Shown in pieces: positions 1-12,101 of a stretch of 64,000 nucleotides of DNA (the first letter of the stretch is position 1; the number at the start of each line of letters is the position of its first letter). A model generated the notes under the pieces. It was not told the DNA's origin. It was given only the letters and a program-made list of their open reading frames with translations, and ran no database searches. Made by a program: the position numbers and the translations under genes. Location of the stretch: positions 1-64,000 of the forward strand of contig NZ_CP043808.1 of the NCBI RefSeq assembly GCF_008386315.1. The letters are read 5' to 3'. This stretch comes from Serinicoccus marinus DSM 15273. Its GTDB lineage: Bacteria > Actinomycetota > Actinomycetes > Actinomycetales > Dermatophilaceae.

Positions 1-18
1 CGGCACATGCCCACCCTG

Positions 19-51
19 TCATCCACATCCTGTGGACAAGTGTGTGGACAA
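19..51. promoter_or_regulatory. DnaA-box cluster upstream of dnaA
   Basis: Three DnaA-box-like 9-mers lie just before dnaA: TCATCCACA at 19-27 (one mismatch) and two perfect inverted boxes TGTGGACAA at 31-39 and 43-51, whose complement is TTGTCCACA. High-GC actinobacteria use TTGTCCACA or TTATCCACA. Boxes at this position are expected to mediate autoregulation of dnaA and may form part of a bipartite origin. The boxes are seen directly; the regulatory role is inferred. Confidence 0.75.
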
Positions 52-99
52 CCGTCACCGTCGCTTCCTGACCCGGTCCGAGAGGGGCTGAGCCCGCCC

Positions 100-1605
100 A
101 TGTCGCAGCCCGCGCCGACCTCCGAGGATGTGTGGGCCCGGGTGGTGGACGAGCTGGAGACCGGGGGGATCGGTGCTCGGGAACGCGCCTTCCTGCAGCT
201 CACCCAGATGGTCGGCCTGCTGGACACGACGGTGCTGCTGGCGGTGCCGTACTCGCATACCAAGGAGATGCTCGAGACGAGCCTGCGCCGCCCCATCGAG
301 GACGGGCTGTCGCGCGAGCTGAACCGGGAGATCCGGGTCGCGATCACCGTCGACGACGCCCTGCGCCAGCGCGTGGAGGACGAGGCGGACGACTCCGAGG
401 ACGACTCCCTGACCCGTGAGTCCCTCACCCGGCCGGCGTCCGGGCCGAGCTCCAGCTCCGCTCCTGATCCGGGCGAGCCGGACATCCCCGCCGTCTCCCG
501 GTCGGCGGCGACCAGCGGCATACCGCGACCGGCGACGCCGGCCGGTCCCGCGGTCACGGGTGCGGCCGACGAGGCGCGGCTCAACCCGAAGTACACCTTC
601 GACACCTTCGTCTCCGGCCCCTCCAACCGGTTCGCGCACGCCGCCTCGCTCGCGGTGGCCGAGTCCCCCGCCCGTGCCTACAACCCGCTGTTCATCTACG
701 GCGAGTCCGGGCTGGGCAAGACCCACCTGCTGCACGCGATCGGCCACTACGCCCGCAGGCTCTACCCGGGCGTGCGGGTGCGCTACGTGAACTCCGAGGA
801 GTTCACCAACGACTTCATCAACTCCATCCGCGACGACAAGGCCGGCGCCTTCCAGCGGCGCTACCGCAACGTCGACTTCCTCCTCGTGGACGACATCCAG
901 TTCCTGCAGGGCAAGGAGCAGACCGTCGAGGAGTTCTTCCACACCTTCAACACACTGCACAACAGCGAGAAGCAGGTCGTGATCACCTCGGACCAGCCGC
1001 CCAAGCGGCTGTCCGGCTTCGCCGAGCGGATGCGGAGCCGGTTCGAGTGGGGACTGCTCACCGACGTGCAGCCCCCCGACCTGGAGACGCGCATCGCCAT
1101 CCTGCGCAAGAAGGCGGCGCAGGAGGGGATGCAGCTGCCGGACGAGGTGCTCGAGCACATCGCCAGCCGCATCACCACCAACATCCGCGAGCTCGAGGGC
1201 GCCCTGATCCGGGTCACGGCCTTCGCGTCGCTGTCGTCGCAACGAGCCGATGCCGACCTGGCCGCGCACGTCCTCAAGGACATCGTCCCCGGCAGCGACA
1301 CGGCGCAGATCACCGTGGCGACGATCATCCGCGAGGTGTCCGAGTTCTTCCAGATCACGGTGGACGAGCTCTGCGGGACCTCCCGCTCGCGCACCCTGGT
1401 CAACGCCCGCCAGATCGCGATGTACCTCTGCCGCGAGCTGACCGACCTGTCGCTGCCGAAGATCGGTCAGGCGTTCGGCGGTCGGGACCACACCACGGTG
1501 ATGCACGCCGAGCGCAAGATCCGGGCCCAGATCGGTGAACGGCGGGCGCTCTACGACCAGATCGCCGAGCTCACCGGCAGCATCCGCCGCGCCTCGCAGC
1601 GCTGA
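100..1605 (+). CDS. dnaA: chromosomal replication initiator DnaA
   Basis: AAA+ ATPase that binds DnaA boxes at oriC, unwinds the origin and recruits the replicative helicase. About 501 residues. An N-terminal domain (about 1-90) is followed by a low-complexity Pro/Ser/Ala linker of about 70 residues. The AAA+ core has Walker A GESGLGKTH near residue 201 and Walker B LLVDDIQF near 261. The C-terminal helix-turn-helix carries the DnaA signature GGRDHTTVMHAERKI near 460. I start at ATG 100, because its product begins like family members (SEDVWARVVDEL); an open frame extends back to 7, but over the DnaA boxes. The gene is intact. The next 520 bases are oriC, then dnaN. Confidence 0.97.
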   Translation: MSQPAPTSEDVWARVVDELETGGIGARERAFLQLTQMVGLLDTTVLLAVPYSHTKEMLETSLRRPIEDGLSRELNREIRVAITVDDALRQRVEDEADDSEDDSLTRESLTRPASGPSSSSAPDPGEPDIPAVSRSAATSGIPRPATPAGPAVTGAADEARLNPKYTFDTFVSGPSNRFAHAASLAVAESPARAYNPLFIYGESGLGKTHLLHAIGHYARRLYPGVRVRYVNSEEFTNDFINSIRDDKAGAFQRRYRNVDFLLVDDIQFLQGKEQTVEEFFHTFNTLHNSEKQVVITSDQPPKRLSGFAERMRSRFEWGLLTDVQPPDLETRIAILRKKAAQEGMQLPDEVLEHIASRITTNIRELEGALIRVTAFASLSSQRADADLAAHVLKDIVPGSDTAQITVATIIREVSEFFQITVDELCGTSRSRTLVNARQIAMYLCRELTDLSLPKIGQAFGGRDHTTVMHAERKIRAQIGERRALYDQIAELTGSIRRASQR

Positions 1606-2128
1606 GCCGACGCCTGCGGTGCCCGGGACCGAGCACCGTCGAGACCCGCACCTTACCCGACGGTATCCACACCTGTGGATAACCCTGTGCGTTGTTGCTC
1701 AGCGTTCACCTTCGTCACATCTGTCTCGATCGGGATGCCATCCGCCGTCGGAGGCGACGCTCACCGGCCCTGTGCGCAGGGTGTGGACAGACTGCGGATC
1801 ATCGCAGGTCAGGCTGGGGAGGAGCGGTGAGCGATGGATCTCGCGCTGGGGATGCTGCGCGACCGTCCCCAGGAGGCCCCGCGCGACCGCGCAGGACGTC
1901 CACCGGGCATGCACAGCTCGACAGGCATGGTGCGTCGGCCCGCCACCAGCGAGGACGCCGGTCCGCGGACGTGGTTGTCCACAGCATCCACAACCCCGAT
2001 GACGATGACGAGTTCCTTGTCATCCCCGGATCATTCCCCTGCGTCCCTGGGGACGTGCGGCAGCGCGGGGCCGACGGACGTGGCAGAGTTGCCCCGAAGA
2101 CCAACATGTCCGGAAGGTTCGAGGTGTC
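1606..2128. other. oriC: oriC: dnaA-dnaN intergenic region with DnaA boxes
   Basis: This 523-base gap without a gene, between dnaA and dnaN, carries several DnaA boxes in both orientations. They are GTATCCACA at 1663-1671, inverted TGTGGATAA (TTATCCACA) at 1674-1682, inverted TGTGGACAG at 1782-1790, TTGTCCACA at 1975-1983, and the one-mismatch GCATCCACA directly after it at 1984-1992. The pair at 1663-1682 faces each other as an inverted repeat. A stretch around 1995-2035 is locally richer in A and T, and may be the unwinding element. The location between dnaA and dnaN is that of the actinobacterial origin. Boxes are seen; the origin function is inferred with high confidence. Confidence 0.9.
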
Positions 2129-3262
2129 GTGAAGTTTCGTGTCGAGCGCGATGTGCTCTCCGAGGCGGTGGCGTGGGTCGTCCGCGGCCTGTCCAACCGT
2201 CCGCCCGTCCCGGTGCTGGCCGGTGTCCTGCTGACCGCCGACCCGGAGGGAACCCTCACGTTCTCCGCCTACGACTACGAGGTCTCGGCGACCGTCACCG
2301 TCGAGGCAGAGGTCTCCGAGGGCGGTCAGGTGCTCGTCCTCGGGCGGCTGCTCGCGGACATCGCGCGGAACTTGCCGGCCAAGCCGGTGGAGGTCTCCAC
2401 GGACGGCAGCAAGGTCTCGCTGACCTGCGGGTCCAGCAGGTTCTCCCTCATCCAGATGCCCGTGGGCGACTACCCGCAGCTCCCCGGCCAGGCCGAGACC
2501 AGCGGGTCGGTGCCCGGCCACTCCTTCACCCAGGCCGTCAACCAGGTCTCGATCGCGGCCGACCGCGGTGACACCCTGCCCATCCTGACCGGGGTCCGGG
2601 TGGAGATCGACGGTGAGAAGATCACCATGCTCGCCACGGACCGCTACCGGCTGGCGCAGCGTGAGCTCACGTGGTCCCCCGGCAGCAGTGACGCGGACCA
2701 CGTCTGCCTCATCCCGGCCCGCACCCTCTCCGAGACCGCCAAGTCACTGGGAGCCAGCGCCTCGGTCGACCTCTCCCTCGGTGAGGCCGGTCGCGGTGAC
2801 GGTCTGGTCGCCTTCGAGGCAGGGCAGCGGCGCACCACCACCCGGCTGCTGGACGGTGAGTATCCGAAGGTCACCTCCATCTTCCCGTCCTCGGTGGACT
2901 CCGTCGCCGTCGTCGACACGCAGGCGTTCATCGAGGCGGTGCGCCGGGTCGCCCTCGTCGCCGAGCGCAACACCCCGGTCCGCCTCCGGTTCTCCGAGGG
3001 TCAGCTGGCGATCGAGGCCGGCACCGGGGACGATGCCCAGGGCAGCGAGGCGGTCGAGTCCACGCTCGAGGGACCGGAGATCGAGATCGCCTTCAACCCG
3101 CAGTTCCTGCTCGACGGCCTGGGAGTGCTCGGGCAGCCCTACACCCGGTTGTCCTTCACCCAGCCCTCCCGTCCGGCCGTCATCTCCGGCCAGCCCGAGC
3201 TCGAGGGCGAGGCCGACGACAGCTACCGCTACGTCCTGATGCCGGTGCGTTTCGCCGGCTGA
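2129..3262 (+). CDS. dnaN: DNA polymerase III beta subunit (sliding clamp)
   Basis: Forms the ring-shaped dimer that tethers DNA polymerase III to DNA and serves as a docking platform for repair enzymes. 377 residues, normal for the family, with the three-domain clamp layout. It begins KFRVERDVLSEAVAWV and has the usual C-terminal end YRYVLMPVRF. The start is GTG at 2129, preceded by GGAAGG at 2112-2117. The gene is intact and follows oriC directly. Confidence 0.97.
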   Translation: MKFRVERDVLSEAVAWVVRGLSNRPPVPVLAGVLLTADPEGTLTFSAYDYEVSATVTVEAEVSEGGQVLVLGRLLADIARNLPAKPVEVSTDGSKVSLTCGSSRFSLIQMPVGDYPQLPGQAETSGSVPGHSFTQAVNQVSIAADRGDTLPILTGVRVEIDGEKITMLATDRYRLAQRELTWSPGSSDADHVCLIPARTLSETAKSLGASASVDLSLGEAGRGDGLVAFEAGQRRTTTRLLDGEYPKVTSIFPSSVDSVAVVDTQAFIEAVRRVALVAERNTPVRLRFSEGQLAIEAGTGDDAQGSEAVESTLEGPEIEIAFNPQFLLDGLGVLGQPYTRLSFTQPSRPAVISGQPELEGEADDSYRYVLMPVRFAG

Positions 3263-3304
3263 GGCGGCGACGCGCCAGTCCAGTTTCGACCAAGGAGGAG
3301 CACC

Positions 3305-4285
3305 ATGAAGATCGGCATGATCGGCCTCGGCAAGATGGGCGGCAACATGCGCGAGCGGCTGCGCCGCGCGGGGCACGAGGTCGTGGGTTTCGACCTCGAC
3401 GAGCAGTTGCGCGACGTGGACAGCGTCGAGGCGATGGTGGAGGCCCTCGAGGCGCCGCGCGTCGTCTGGGTCATGGTGCCGCACGGCAAGCCGACCCGGT
3501 CGACCGTCGAGCAGCTCGGCGAGCTGCTGCAGGAGGGCGACCTCATCATCGAGGGGGGCAACTCGAAGTACACCGAGGACCGTGAGCTGGACGCGCTCAT
3601 GGAGCCCAAGGGCATCGGCTACGTCGACTGCGGGGTCTCCGGCGGCATCTGGGGCCTGGACAACGGCTACGGGCTCATGTGCGGCGGCCGCGAGGCCGAC
3701 GTGGAGAAGGCCATGCCCGTCTTCGACGCGCTGCGCCCGGAGGGCCCGCGCGAGGAGGGCTTCGTCCACGCGGGCGACGTCGGTGCGGGCCACTACGCCA
3801 AGATGGTGCACAACGGCATCGAGTACGGCCTCATGCACGCCTACGCCGAGGGCTTCGAGCTGCTCCTCGCCAAGGACATCGTCAAGGACGTCAAGGGCTG
3901 CTTCCAGGCCTGGAGCCGCGGCACCGTGGTCCGCTCCTGGTTGTTGGACCTGCTGGTCAACGCGCTCGGCGAGACCCCCGAGCTCGAGGGCATCGACGAG
4001 TACACCACGGACTCCGGCGAGGGGCGCTGGACCGTCGAGGAGGCCATCGAGAACGCCGTGCCCATGCCGGTCATCAGCGCCGCGCTCTTCGCCCGTTTCG
4101 CCTCCCGCCAGGAGAACTCCCCCGCCATGCAGGCGGTGGCGGCACTGCGCGGCCAGTTCGGGGGGCACGCGGTGCGCATGCTCGACGACGAGGGGACACG
4201 CGACGCCGACCAGGTCGAGGTGCACCAGGGCGCCGAGCCCAAGCACGCCGAGCCGGGCGAGTCCCGCCCCGGCGACGGCTCCTGA
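3305..4285 (+). CDS. gnd: 6-phosphogluconate dehydrogenase (decarboxylating), short form
   Basis: Oxidatively decarboxylates 6-phosphogluconate to ribulose 5-phosphate, producing reduced pyridine nucleotide, in the pentose phosphate pathway. At 326 residues it belongs to the short (GntZ/YqeC-like) family rather than the long 470-residue form. The N-terminal dinucleotide-binding turn GLGKMGGNM is at 8-16, the substrate signature DCGVSGGIWGL near 108, and the catalytic KMVHNGIEYG near 168. The C-terminal tail is hydrophilic. AAGGAGG at 3291-3297 precedes ATG 3305. The position between dnaN and recF is a known Micrococcales arrangement; no functional link with replication is implied. Confidence 0.94.
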   Translation: MKIGMIGLGKMGGNMRERLRRAGHEVVGFDLDEQLRDVDSVEAMVEALEAPRVVWVMVPHGKPTRSTVEQLGELLQEGDLIIEGGNSKYTEDRELDALMEPKGIGYVDCGVSGGIWGLDNGYGLMCGGREADVEKAMPVFDALRPEGPREEGFVHAGDVGAGHYAKMVHNGIEYGLMHAYAEGFELLLAKDIVKDVKGCFQAWSRGTVVRSWLLDLLVNALGETPELEGIDEYTTDSGEGRWTVEEAIENAVPMPVISAALFARFASRQENSPAMQAVAALRGQFGGHAVRMLDDEGTRDADQVEVHQGAEPKHAEPGESRPGDGS

Positions 4286-4328
4286 GCACGGCCGCCGCAG
4301 CAGTCGGCCCTGACCGGACTCGACGCGC

Positions 4329-5573
4329 GTGCACCTGAGTCATCTCGGGATCGCCGACTTCCGGAGCTATCCGGCCGCCGATGTCGACCTGGCCCCGGGC
4401 GTCACCGTGCTGCTGGGGCGCAACGGGCAGGGCAAGACCAACCTCGTCGAGGCCGCCGGTTACGTCGCCTCCCTCAGCAGCCACCGCGTCGCCCAGGACG
4501 CCCCACTCGTACGGGCGGGCGCCCCGGGGGCGGCGATCGTCCGGGCGACCGTGGTGCGGGACGGCCGAGAGTCCCTGGTCGAGCTGGAGATCGTGCCGGG
4601 TCGGGCCAACCGGGCCCGGTTCAACCGCTCGCCGGTCGCGCGGCAACGGGACGTGCTCGGCACGTTGCGCAGTGTGCTCTTCGCCCCCGAGGACCTGGCG
4701 CTGGTCAAGGGAGACCCCGGGGAACGGCGGCGGTTCCTGGACGACCTGCTCGTCGCCCGTCAGCCGCGGTGGGCGGCGGTGCGGGCCGACTACGACCGGA
4801 CGGTCCGGCAGCGCGGTGCGCTGCTCAAGCAGGCCGCCCACCTCTGGCGGGCACCCACGCGCCGGTCCGGCGGACCCCGGCTGGCACCCGGCGAGAGCCT
4901 CGAGGACGCGCGATCCTCCGCGCTGTCCACGCTCGCCGTCTTCGACGACCAGCTGGCCCAGATCGGTGGCGCGCTGCTGTATGCCCGGCTGCGGCTGCTG
5001 CGGGACCTCCAGCCCTACCTGGACGAGGCATACCGCACCATCAGCGACAGCGACACCCCCGCGCGGGCGACCTACCGCAGCAGCCTGACCGAGGGGTCCG
5101 AGACGGCTGGTCGGCTCGCGGCCGGTGAGGTTCCCGAGCAGACCGAGCTGGTCGCCGCGCTCCTGGGCTCGATCGAGGAGCTCCGCGGCCAGGAGCAGGA
5201 GCGCGGGGTATGCCTGGTCGGACCGCACCGTGACGACCTCAGCCTCACCCTGGGTGACCTCCCGGCGAAGGGCTACGCCAGTCACGGCGAGTCGTGGAGC
5301 CTGGCGCTCGCGCTCCGGCTGGCCGGCTTCCACCTGCTGCGCCACGACCTGGGCACCGACCCGGTCCTGGTCCTGGACGACGTCTTCGCCGAGCTGGACT
5401 CGGGTCGGCGCGAGCGGCTGGCCGACCTCGTGGGTGACTGCGAGCAGGTGCTCGTGACCGCGGCGGTCGCGGCCGACGTCCCGGACCGCCTGCTCGGTGA
5501 GGGGTCCAGGGTCTTCGACGTGGAGCTGGGGTCGGTCTCCCGCCGCGAGCAGGCCCCGGGTGCGGTGCCGTGA
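4329..5573 (+). CDS. recF: DNA replication/repair protein RecF
   Basis: SMC-like ATPase that helps load RecA at single-strand gaps during recombinational repair. 414 residues. Walker [12 protein letters not shown] is near residue 31. C-terminally there is the ABC-type signature region ([12 protein letters not shown]) and Walker [13 protein letters not shown]. The start is GTG at 4329, whose product begins [13 protein letters not shown] as in RecF proteins. The stop overlaps the start of the next gene by four bases, so the two are translationally coupled. The gene is intact. Confidence 0.95.
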   Translation: MHLSHLGIADFRSYPAADVDLAPGVTVLLGRNGQGKTNLVEAAGYVASLSSHRVAQDAPLVRAGAPGAAIVRATVVRDGRESLVELEIVPGRANRARFNRSPVARQRDVLGTLRSVLFAPEDLALVKGDPGERRRFLDDLLVARQPRWAAVRADYDRTVRQRGALLKQAAHLWRAPTRRSGGPRLAPGESLEDARSSALSTLAVFDDQLAQIGGALLYARLRLLRDLQPYLDEAYRTISDSDTPARATYRSSLTEGSETAGRLAAGEVPEQTELVAALLGSIEELRGQEQERGVCLVGPHRDDLSLTLGDLPAKGYASHGESWSLALALRLAGFHLLRHDLGTDPVLVLDDVFAELDSGRRERLADLVGDCEQVLVTAAVAADVPDRLLGEGSRVFDVELGSVSRREQAPGAVP

Positions 5574-6130
5574 CCCCGGCACAGGCCCCTGACGAGACCT
5601 CGGGGGACGAACCGGACGAGGCCGCTGGGGCGGCGCCGGAGCCGATGGACGCCGCGCGTGAGGCCCTCACCCGGGCGCGGCGAACGGCCCGCGACAAAGG
5701 GCTGCGTCCGGGCGCCGCGGGGCGGACCCGGCGCCACCGGGGGGCGGCGTCCACCGAGCCCGGTGCCGACGGCCGGCGTGACCCGCAGCTCCTGGGGGAC
5801 GAGGTCGACCGCCTGGTGGCCGGCCGGGGCTGGGCCGACGACGTGCAGGTCGGCGGGGTGGTGGGACGGTGGCGTGCCATCGTCGGCGACCAGGTGGCGT
5901 CGAACGTCGAGGTGGTCGCCTTCGAGGGCAGCACGCTGACCGTCCGGGCCAGGTCCACCGCGTGGGCCACCCAGATGCGGCTGCTGACCTCCACCGTCCT
6001 CGGGCGGATCGAGGAGCTGATCGGCGAGGACGTCGTGCGCGAGATCGTGGTGCAGGGACCGGCGGGGCCGCACTGGCGCAAGGGCCCGCTCTCCTCCGGC
6101 GGTCGCGGGCCGCGGGACACCTACGGTTGA
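5570..6130 (+). CDS. DUF721 protein, DciA-type helicase loader candidate
   Basis: 186 residues, in the place where mycobacteria have Rv0004. DUF721 includes DciA, the ancestral loader or operator of replicative helicase DnaB. The N-terminal half (1-80) is charged and low in complexity. The DUF721 domain spans about 85-175, with the typical string [20 protein letters not shown] followed by [11 protein letters not shown]. The gene starts with GTG inside the recF stop, giving a four-base overlap. The family assignment is strong; the DciA role here is inferred from family work in other bacteria. Confidence 0.85.
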   Translation: MTPAQAPDETSGDEPDEAAGAAPEPMDAAREALTRARRTARDKGLRPGAAGRTRRHRGAASTEPGADGRRDPQLLGDEVDRLVAGRGWADDVQVGGVVGRWRAIVGDQVASNVEVVAFEGSTLTVRARSTAWATQMRLLTSTVLGRIEELIGEDVVREIVVQGPAGPHWRKGPLSSGGRGPRDTYG

Positions 6131-6211
6131 GCCGTAGGGATCAGCGACGGTGCTCGACGGCTGACGCCCCACGAGAGCCCCGAGGCACCGCGCGCGTGGG
6201 GGGACCCCTGA

Positions 6212-8542
<2,331 letters not shown>

Positions 8543-8546
8543 TCAT

Positions 8547-8567
8547 GCGGGGGGCTCCGCCCCCCGC
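8547..8567. terminator. GC hairpin between gyrB and gyrA
   Basis: A perfect eight-base-pair stem, GCGGGGGG at 8547-8554 and CCCCCCGC at 8560-8567, encloses a CTCCG loop, starting four bases after the gyrB stop. No T run follows, so it could attenuate transcription or protect an mRNA end rather than terminate fully. Confidence 0.4.
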
Positions 8568-8612
8568 ACACCCCCCAACCGCGTGGCCCCCGCACACCCC
8601 CCGAACCGCGTG
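8561..8612 (+). repeat. imperfect tandem repeat in the gyrB-gyrA spacer
   Basis: A 25-base C-rich unit at 8561-8585 is repeated at 8587-8612 with one inserted G. Both copies read C5-GCACA-C6-(G)AACC-GCGTG. The first copy shares its leading Cs with the hairpin before it. The repeat lies 19 bases before the gyrA start codon and has no evident function. Confidence 0.7.
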
Positions 8613-8631
8613 ACTGCATACCGAAGGACCC

Positions 8632-11326
8632 ATGGCTGACGACCAGACCCCCGACCTGCCCGAGATCCCCGACGCCTCCACCGGGCCCAGAGCGCCGACG
8701 CCGCCCTCGAGGCGGCGGTGACCGGCACCGGCGACCGGATCGAGCCGATCGACATCAACGCCGAGATGCAGCGCAGCTACATCGAGTACGCGATGAGCGT
8801 CATCGTCTCCCGGGCGCTGCCGGACGTGCGCGACGGGCTCAAGCCGGTGCACCGGCGGGTGCTCTACGCGATGTACGACGGGGGCTACCGCCCCGACCGC
8901 GGCTTCAACAAGTGCTCGCGCGTCGTCGGCGACGTCATGGGCAACTACCACCCGCACGGCGACGGCGCGATCTACGACGCCCTGGTCCGGCTGGTCCAGG
9001 ACTGGTCGATGCGGCACCCGCTGGTGCAGGGGCAGGGCAACTTCGGCACCCCGGGTGACGACCCCGCGGCGGCGCCCCGCTATACCGAGTGCCGGATGCA
9101 CCCGCTGGCCATGGAGATGGTGCGCGACATCCGCGAGGACACCGTCGACATGGTCGACAACTACGACGGCAAGACCCGGGAGCCCGCGGTCCTGCCGGCG
9201 CGCTTCCCGAACCTGCTGGTCAACGGCTCGGCGGGCATCGCCGTCGGGATGGCCACGCAGATCCCCCCGCACAACCTGCGCGAGGTCTCCGAGGGTGCGC
9301 AGTGGCTGCTGCAGCACCCGGACGCCTCCCGGGAGAGCTCTTCGACGCGCTGCTGGGGATTATCAAGGGCCCGGACTTCCCCACCGGAGCGCTCATCATG
9401 GGCAAGAAGGGCATCGAGGACGCCTACCGCACCGGCCGCGGCTCGATCATCATGCGGGCCGTCGTCGAGGTCGAGGAGATCCAGGGGCGCACCTGCCTCG
9501 TCGCGACCGAGCTGCCCTACCAGGTCAACCCGGACAGCCTGGCCAAGTAGATCGCCGACCTTGTCAAGGACGGCAAGGTCACCGGGGTCGCCGACCTGCG
9601 CGACGAGACCTCCGGGCGCACCGGGCAGCGGCTGGTCATCGTGCTCAAGCGGGACGCCGTCGCCAAGGTCGTCCTCAACAACCTCTACAAGCACACCCAG
9701 CTGCAGCAGTCCTTCGGCGCCAACATGCTCGCCCTGGTCGACGGGGTGCCGCGCACGCTGCCGATCTCGGCCTTCATCCGGCACTGGGTGGAGCACCAGG
9801 TCGAGGTCATCGTCCGACGCACCCAGTTCCGGCTGCGGGAGGCGGAGGAGAAGATCCACGTCTTCCGCGGCTACCTCAAGGCGCTGGACCAGCTCGACGA
9901 GGTCATCGCGCTCATCCGGCGCAGCCCGTCGGCGGACGAGGCACGCGAAGGACTCAAGACGCTGCTCGGGATCGACGATCTTCAGGCGCGCGCCATCCTG
10001 GACCTGCAGCTGCGCCGGCTCGCCGCGCTCGAGCGGCAGCGGATCCAGGCCGACCACGACGAGCTCGAGGCGCAGATCCTCGAGTTCGAGGACATCCTGG
10101 CCAAGCCGGAGCGGCAGCGCGAGATCATCTCCACCGAGCTGACCGAGATCGTCGACAAGTTCGGCGACGACCGGCGGACCAAGATCGACCTCTTCGACGG
10201 CGACATGTCGATGGAGGACCTCATCCCCGAGGAGGACGTGGTCGTCACGATCACCCGCGGCGGCTACGTCAAGCGGACCCCGGTGCGAGAGTACCGAGCG
10301 CAGAACCGCGGCGGCCGGGGCAAGCGCGGCGCTGCGCTGCGGGCCGACGACGTGGTGCAGCACTTCTTCGTGACCAGCACCCACCACTGGATGCTGTTCT
10401 TCACCGACCAGGGCCGGGTCTACCGGTCCAAGGCCTACGAGTTCCCCGAGGCCGGACCCACCGGCAAGGGGCAGCACGTCGCCAACCTCATGGCCTTCCA
10501 GCCGGACGAGACGATCCGCTCGGTGCTGCCGCTGCGCGATTACGAGCAGGCGCCCTACCTGCTGCTCGCGACGAAGAACGGCCTGGTCAAGAAGTCGCGG
10601 CTGCCGGACTACGACTCGGCCCGCTCCGGCGGGCTCATCGCGGTGAACCTGCGCGAGGGCGACGAGCTCATCGGCGCCGCGCTGGCGCACGGCGACGACG
10701 ACGTGCTTCTCGTCTCCGGCGGTGGGCAGTCGGTCCGCTTCCCGGCGGCGGACGACACGCTGCGACCGATGGGTCGTGCGACCTCGGGCGTGACCGGGAT
10801 GAAGTTCCGCGGCGAGGACCACCTGCTCGCCATGCAGGTCGTCGCGGCCGGCACCGATCCCTTCGTCTTCGTGGTCTTCGAGTCGGGTATGGCCAAGCGC
10901 ACCCCGGTCTCGCAGTACCGCGTGCAGGGTCGCGGCGGCCTCGGCATCAAGGTCGCGAAGTCGACCGAGAAGGCCGGTCAGGTCGTCGGGGCGCTGCTCG
11001 TCGACGAGACCGACGAGGTGCTCGTCCTCACCGAGCGCGGCAACGTCGTGCGGTCCCGGGTGGGTGGCGAGAACGGCGTGCGCGTCACGGGCCGCGACAC
11101 CAGCGGGGTCATCTTCGCCCGGCCGGGCAAGGGCGACGCCATCGTGGCGGTCGCCCGCAACGCCGAGGCTGCCGCCGAGGAGGAGCTCGTCGAGGCCGGC
11201 GGTGAGCCGGTGGGCGGCGCGGATGCACCGCCCGTGGCGGGCGATGGCGTACCGTCGGGTCAGGTCGAGCAGTCCGAGTCGACCGCCGAGGTCGACACCG
11301 ACAGCACCGAGGGAGATGGAGCATGA
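8632..11326 (+). pseudogene. gyrA: DNA gyrase subunit A, broken as given by two frameshifts and a TAG
   Basis: Catalytic breakage-reunion subunit of gyrase. ATG 8632 has AAGGA upstream and reads [16 protein letters not shown]. The frame shifts by one lost base near 8690, again at 9331-9340 (GGGAGAGCTC where GAG-GAG-CTC is expected), and an in-frame TAG at 9548-9550 sits in [12 protein letters not shown]. Otherwise the protein is complete at about 898 residues: the winged-helix core, active-site tyrosine in [23 protein letters not shown], a GyrA-box-like QNRGGRG and six-blade C-terminal domain. All parts remain family-like, so errors in the sequence are much more likely than decay of this essential gene. 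The stop overlaps the next start (ATGA). Confidence 0.93.
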
Positions 11327-12078
11327 GCGGCACGTCTGGGACGTCCGGGTCGGCTGCGTCCTCCACCGACGAGACGCAGGTGCACGAGAAGGCGCGCCCC
11401 GAGGGGACCACGGAGCCCGGTCCGGCGCCGGACGCCGACGGGCAGGCCTCAGGCGAGAGCCGCTCCGCCGCCGCCAAGATGAAGGACGGCGCGCTCGCCC
11501 GGACCGCCCAGGGACGGGACCTCGCCGCCCGCAAGGCTCGTGCGCTGCGCGGGGCCACCGCCGGCATGGCCTCCGGGTCGGCAGCCGGGGCGAGCGCGGG
11601 CCGCGGAGCCGCCGGACGCGGTGCCGCGGCGCGTGACGGGGCACCGGCCAGCACGGCCCGCACCTCGGGCAACAGGGTTCCCTCGCGACCGGCCCCCCGG
11701 CGCGGAGGGCCTCGCCGCGTCCGCCTGACCGCGCAGCGCATCGACCCCTGGTCGGTGCTCAAGATCAGCTTCCTGGTCTCGGTCGCCCTGGGCATCTCCG
11801 GCGTGGTCATGGTCGCGGTGCTGTGGACGGTCCTGTCGGGGATGAACGTCTTCTCCACGATCAACGACTTCCTCACCCAGATCACCAGCGGTGAGGCGAG
11901 CGGACCGACGATCGACCTCACCGACTACCTCGGCTTCAGCCGGGTGCTGTCGCTGGCGGCGGTGCTCGGCGTGCTCAACGTCTTCCTGCTCACCGCGCTT
12001 GCGACGCTGTCGGCGTTCCTCTACAACATCTGCGCCGCCCTCGTCGGCGGCGCCCAGGTGACGCTCTCCGACGAGTGA
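11323..12078 (+). CDS. DUF3566 membrane protein (Rv0007-like)
   Basis: 251 residues. A long disordered, charged and Ala/Gly-rich N-terminal region (1-125) is followed by a DUF3566 domain. The domain starts at [13 protein letters not shown], with one membrane helix near 146-168 and a second near 205-235. The family regularly follows gyrA in actinobacteria; its function is unknown. It overlaps gyrA by four bases and so is probably co-translated. Confidence 0.9.
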   Translation: MSGTSGTSGSAASSTDETQVHEKARPEGTTEPGPAPDADGQASGESRSAAAKMKDGALARTAQGRDLAARKARALRGATAGMASGSAAGASAGRGAAGRGAAARDGAPASTARTSGNRVPSRPAPRRGGPRRVRLTAQRIDPWSVLKISFLVSVALGISGVVMVAVLWTVLSGMNVFSTINDFLTQITSGEASGPTIDLTDYLGFSRVLSLAAVLGVLNVFLLTALATLSAFLYNICAALVGGAQVTLSDE

Positions 12079-12082
12079 GCCC

Positions 12083-12101
12083 GGTGCCCGCTCAGGGCAC
12101 C
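12083..12101. terminator. hairpin between converging genes
   Basis: GGTGCCC at 12083-12089 pairs with GGGCACC at 12095-12101 around a five-base loop. It lies between the stop of the DUF3566 gene and the end of the converging stress-protein gene, overlapping that gene's last codons. There is no T tract. It is plausible as a two-way terminator. Confidence 0.45.

Noticed and set aside
55..1506. Long minus-strand open frame across dnaA
   Set aside because: It mirrors dnaA codons in very GC-rich DNA. The product is a Val/Leu/Arg/Gly-rich shadow without family motifs. Similar long antisense frames over gyrB, pknB, dnaN and others were dropped for the same reason.
9548..9550. Amber recoding or suppression in gyrA
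   Set aside because: TAG, TGA and TAA each occur once as lesions, next to many plain frameshifts, so a special genetic code is not supported.
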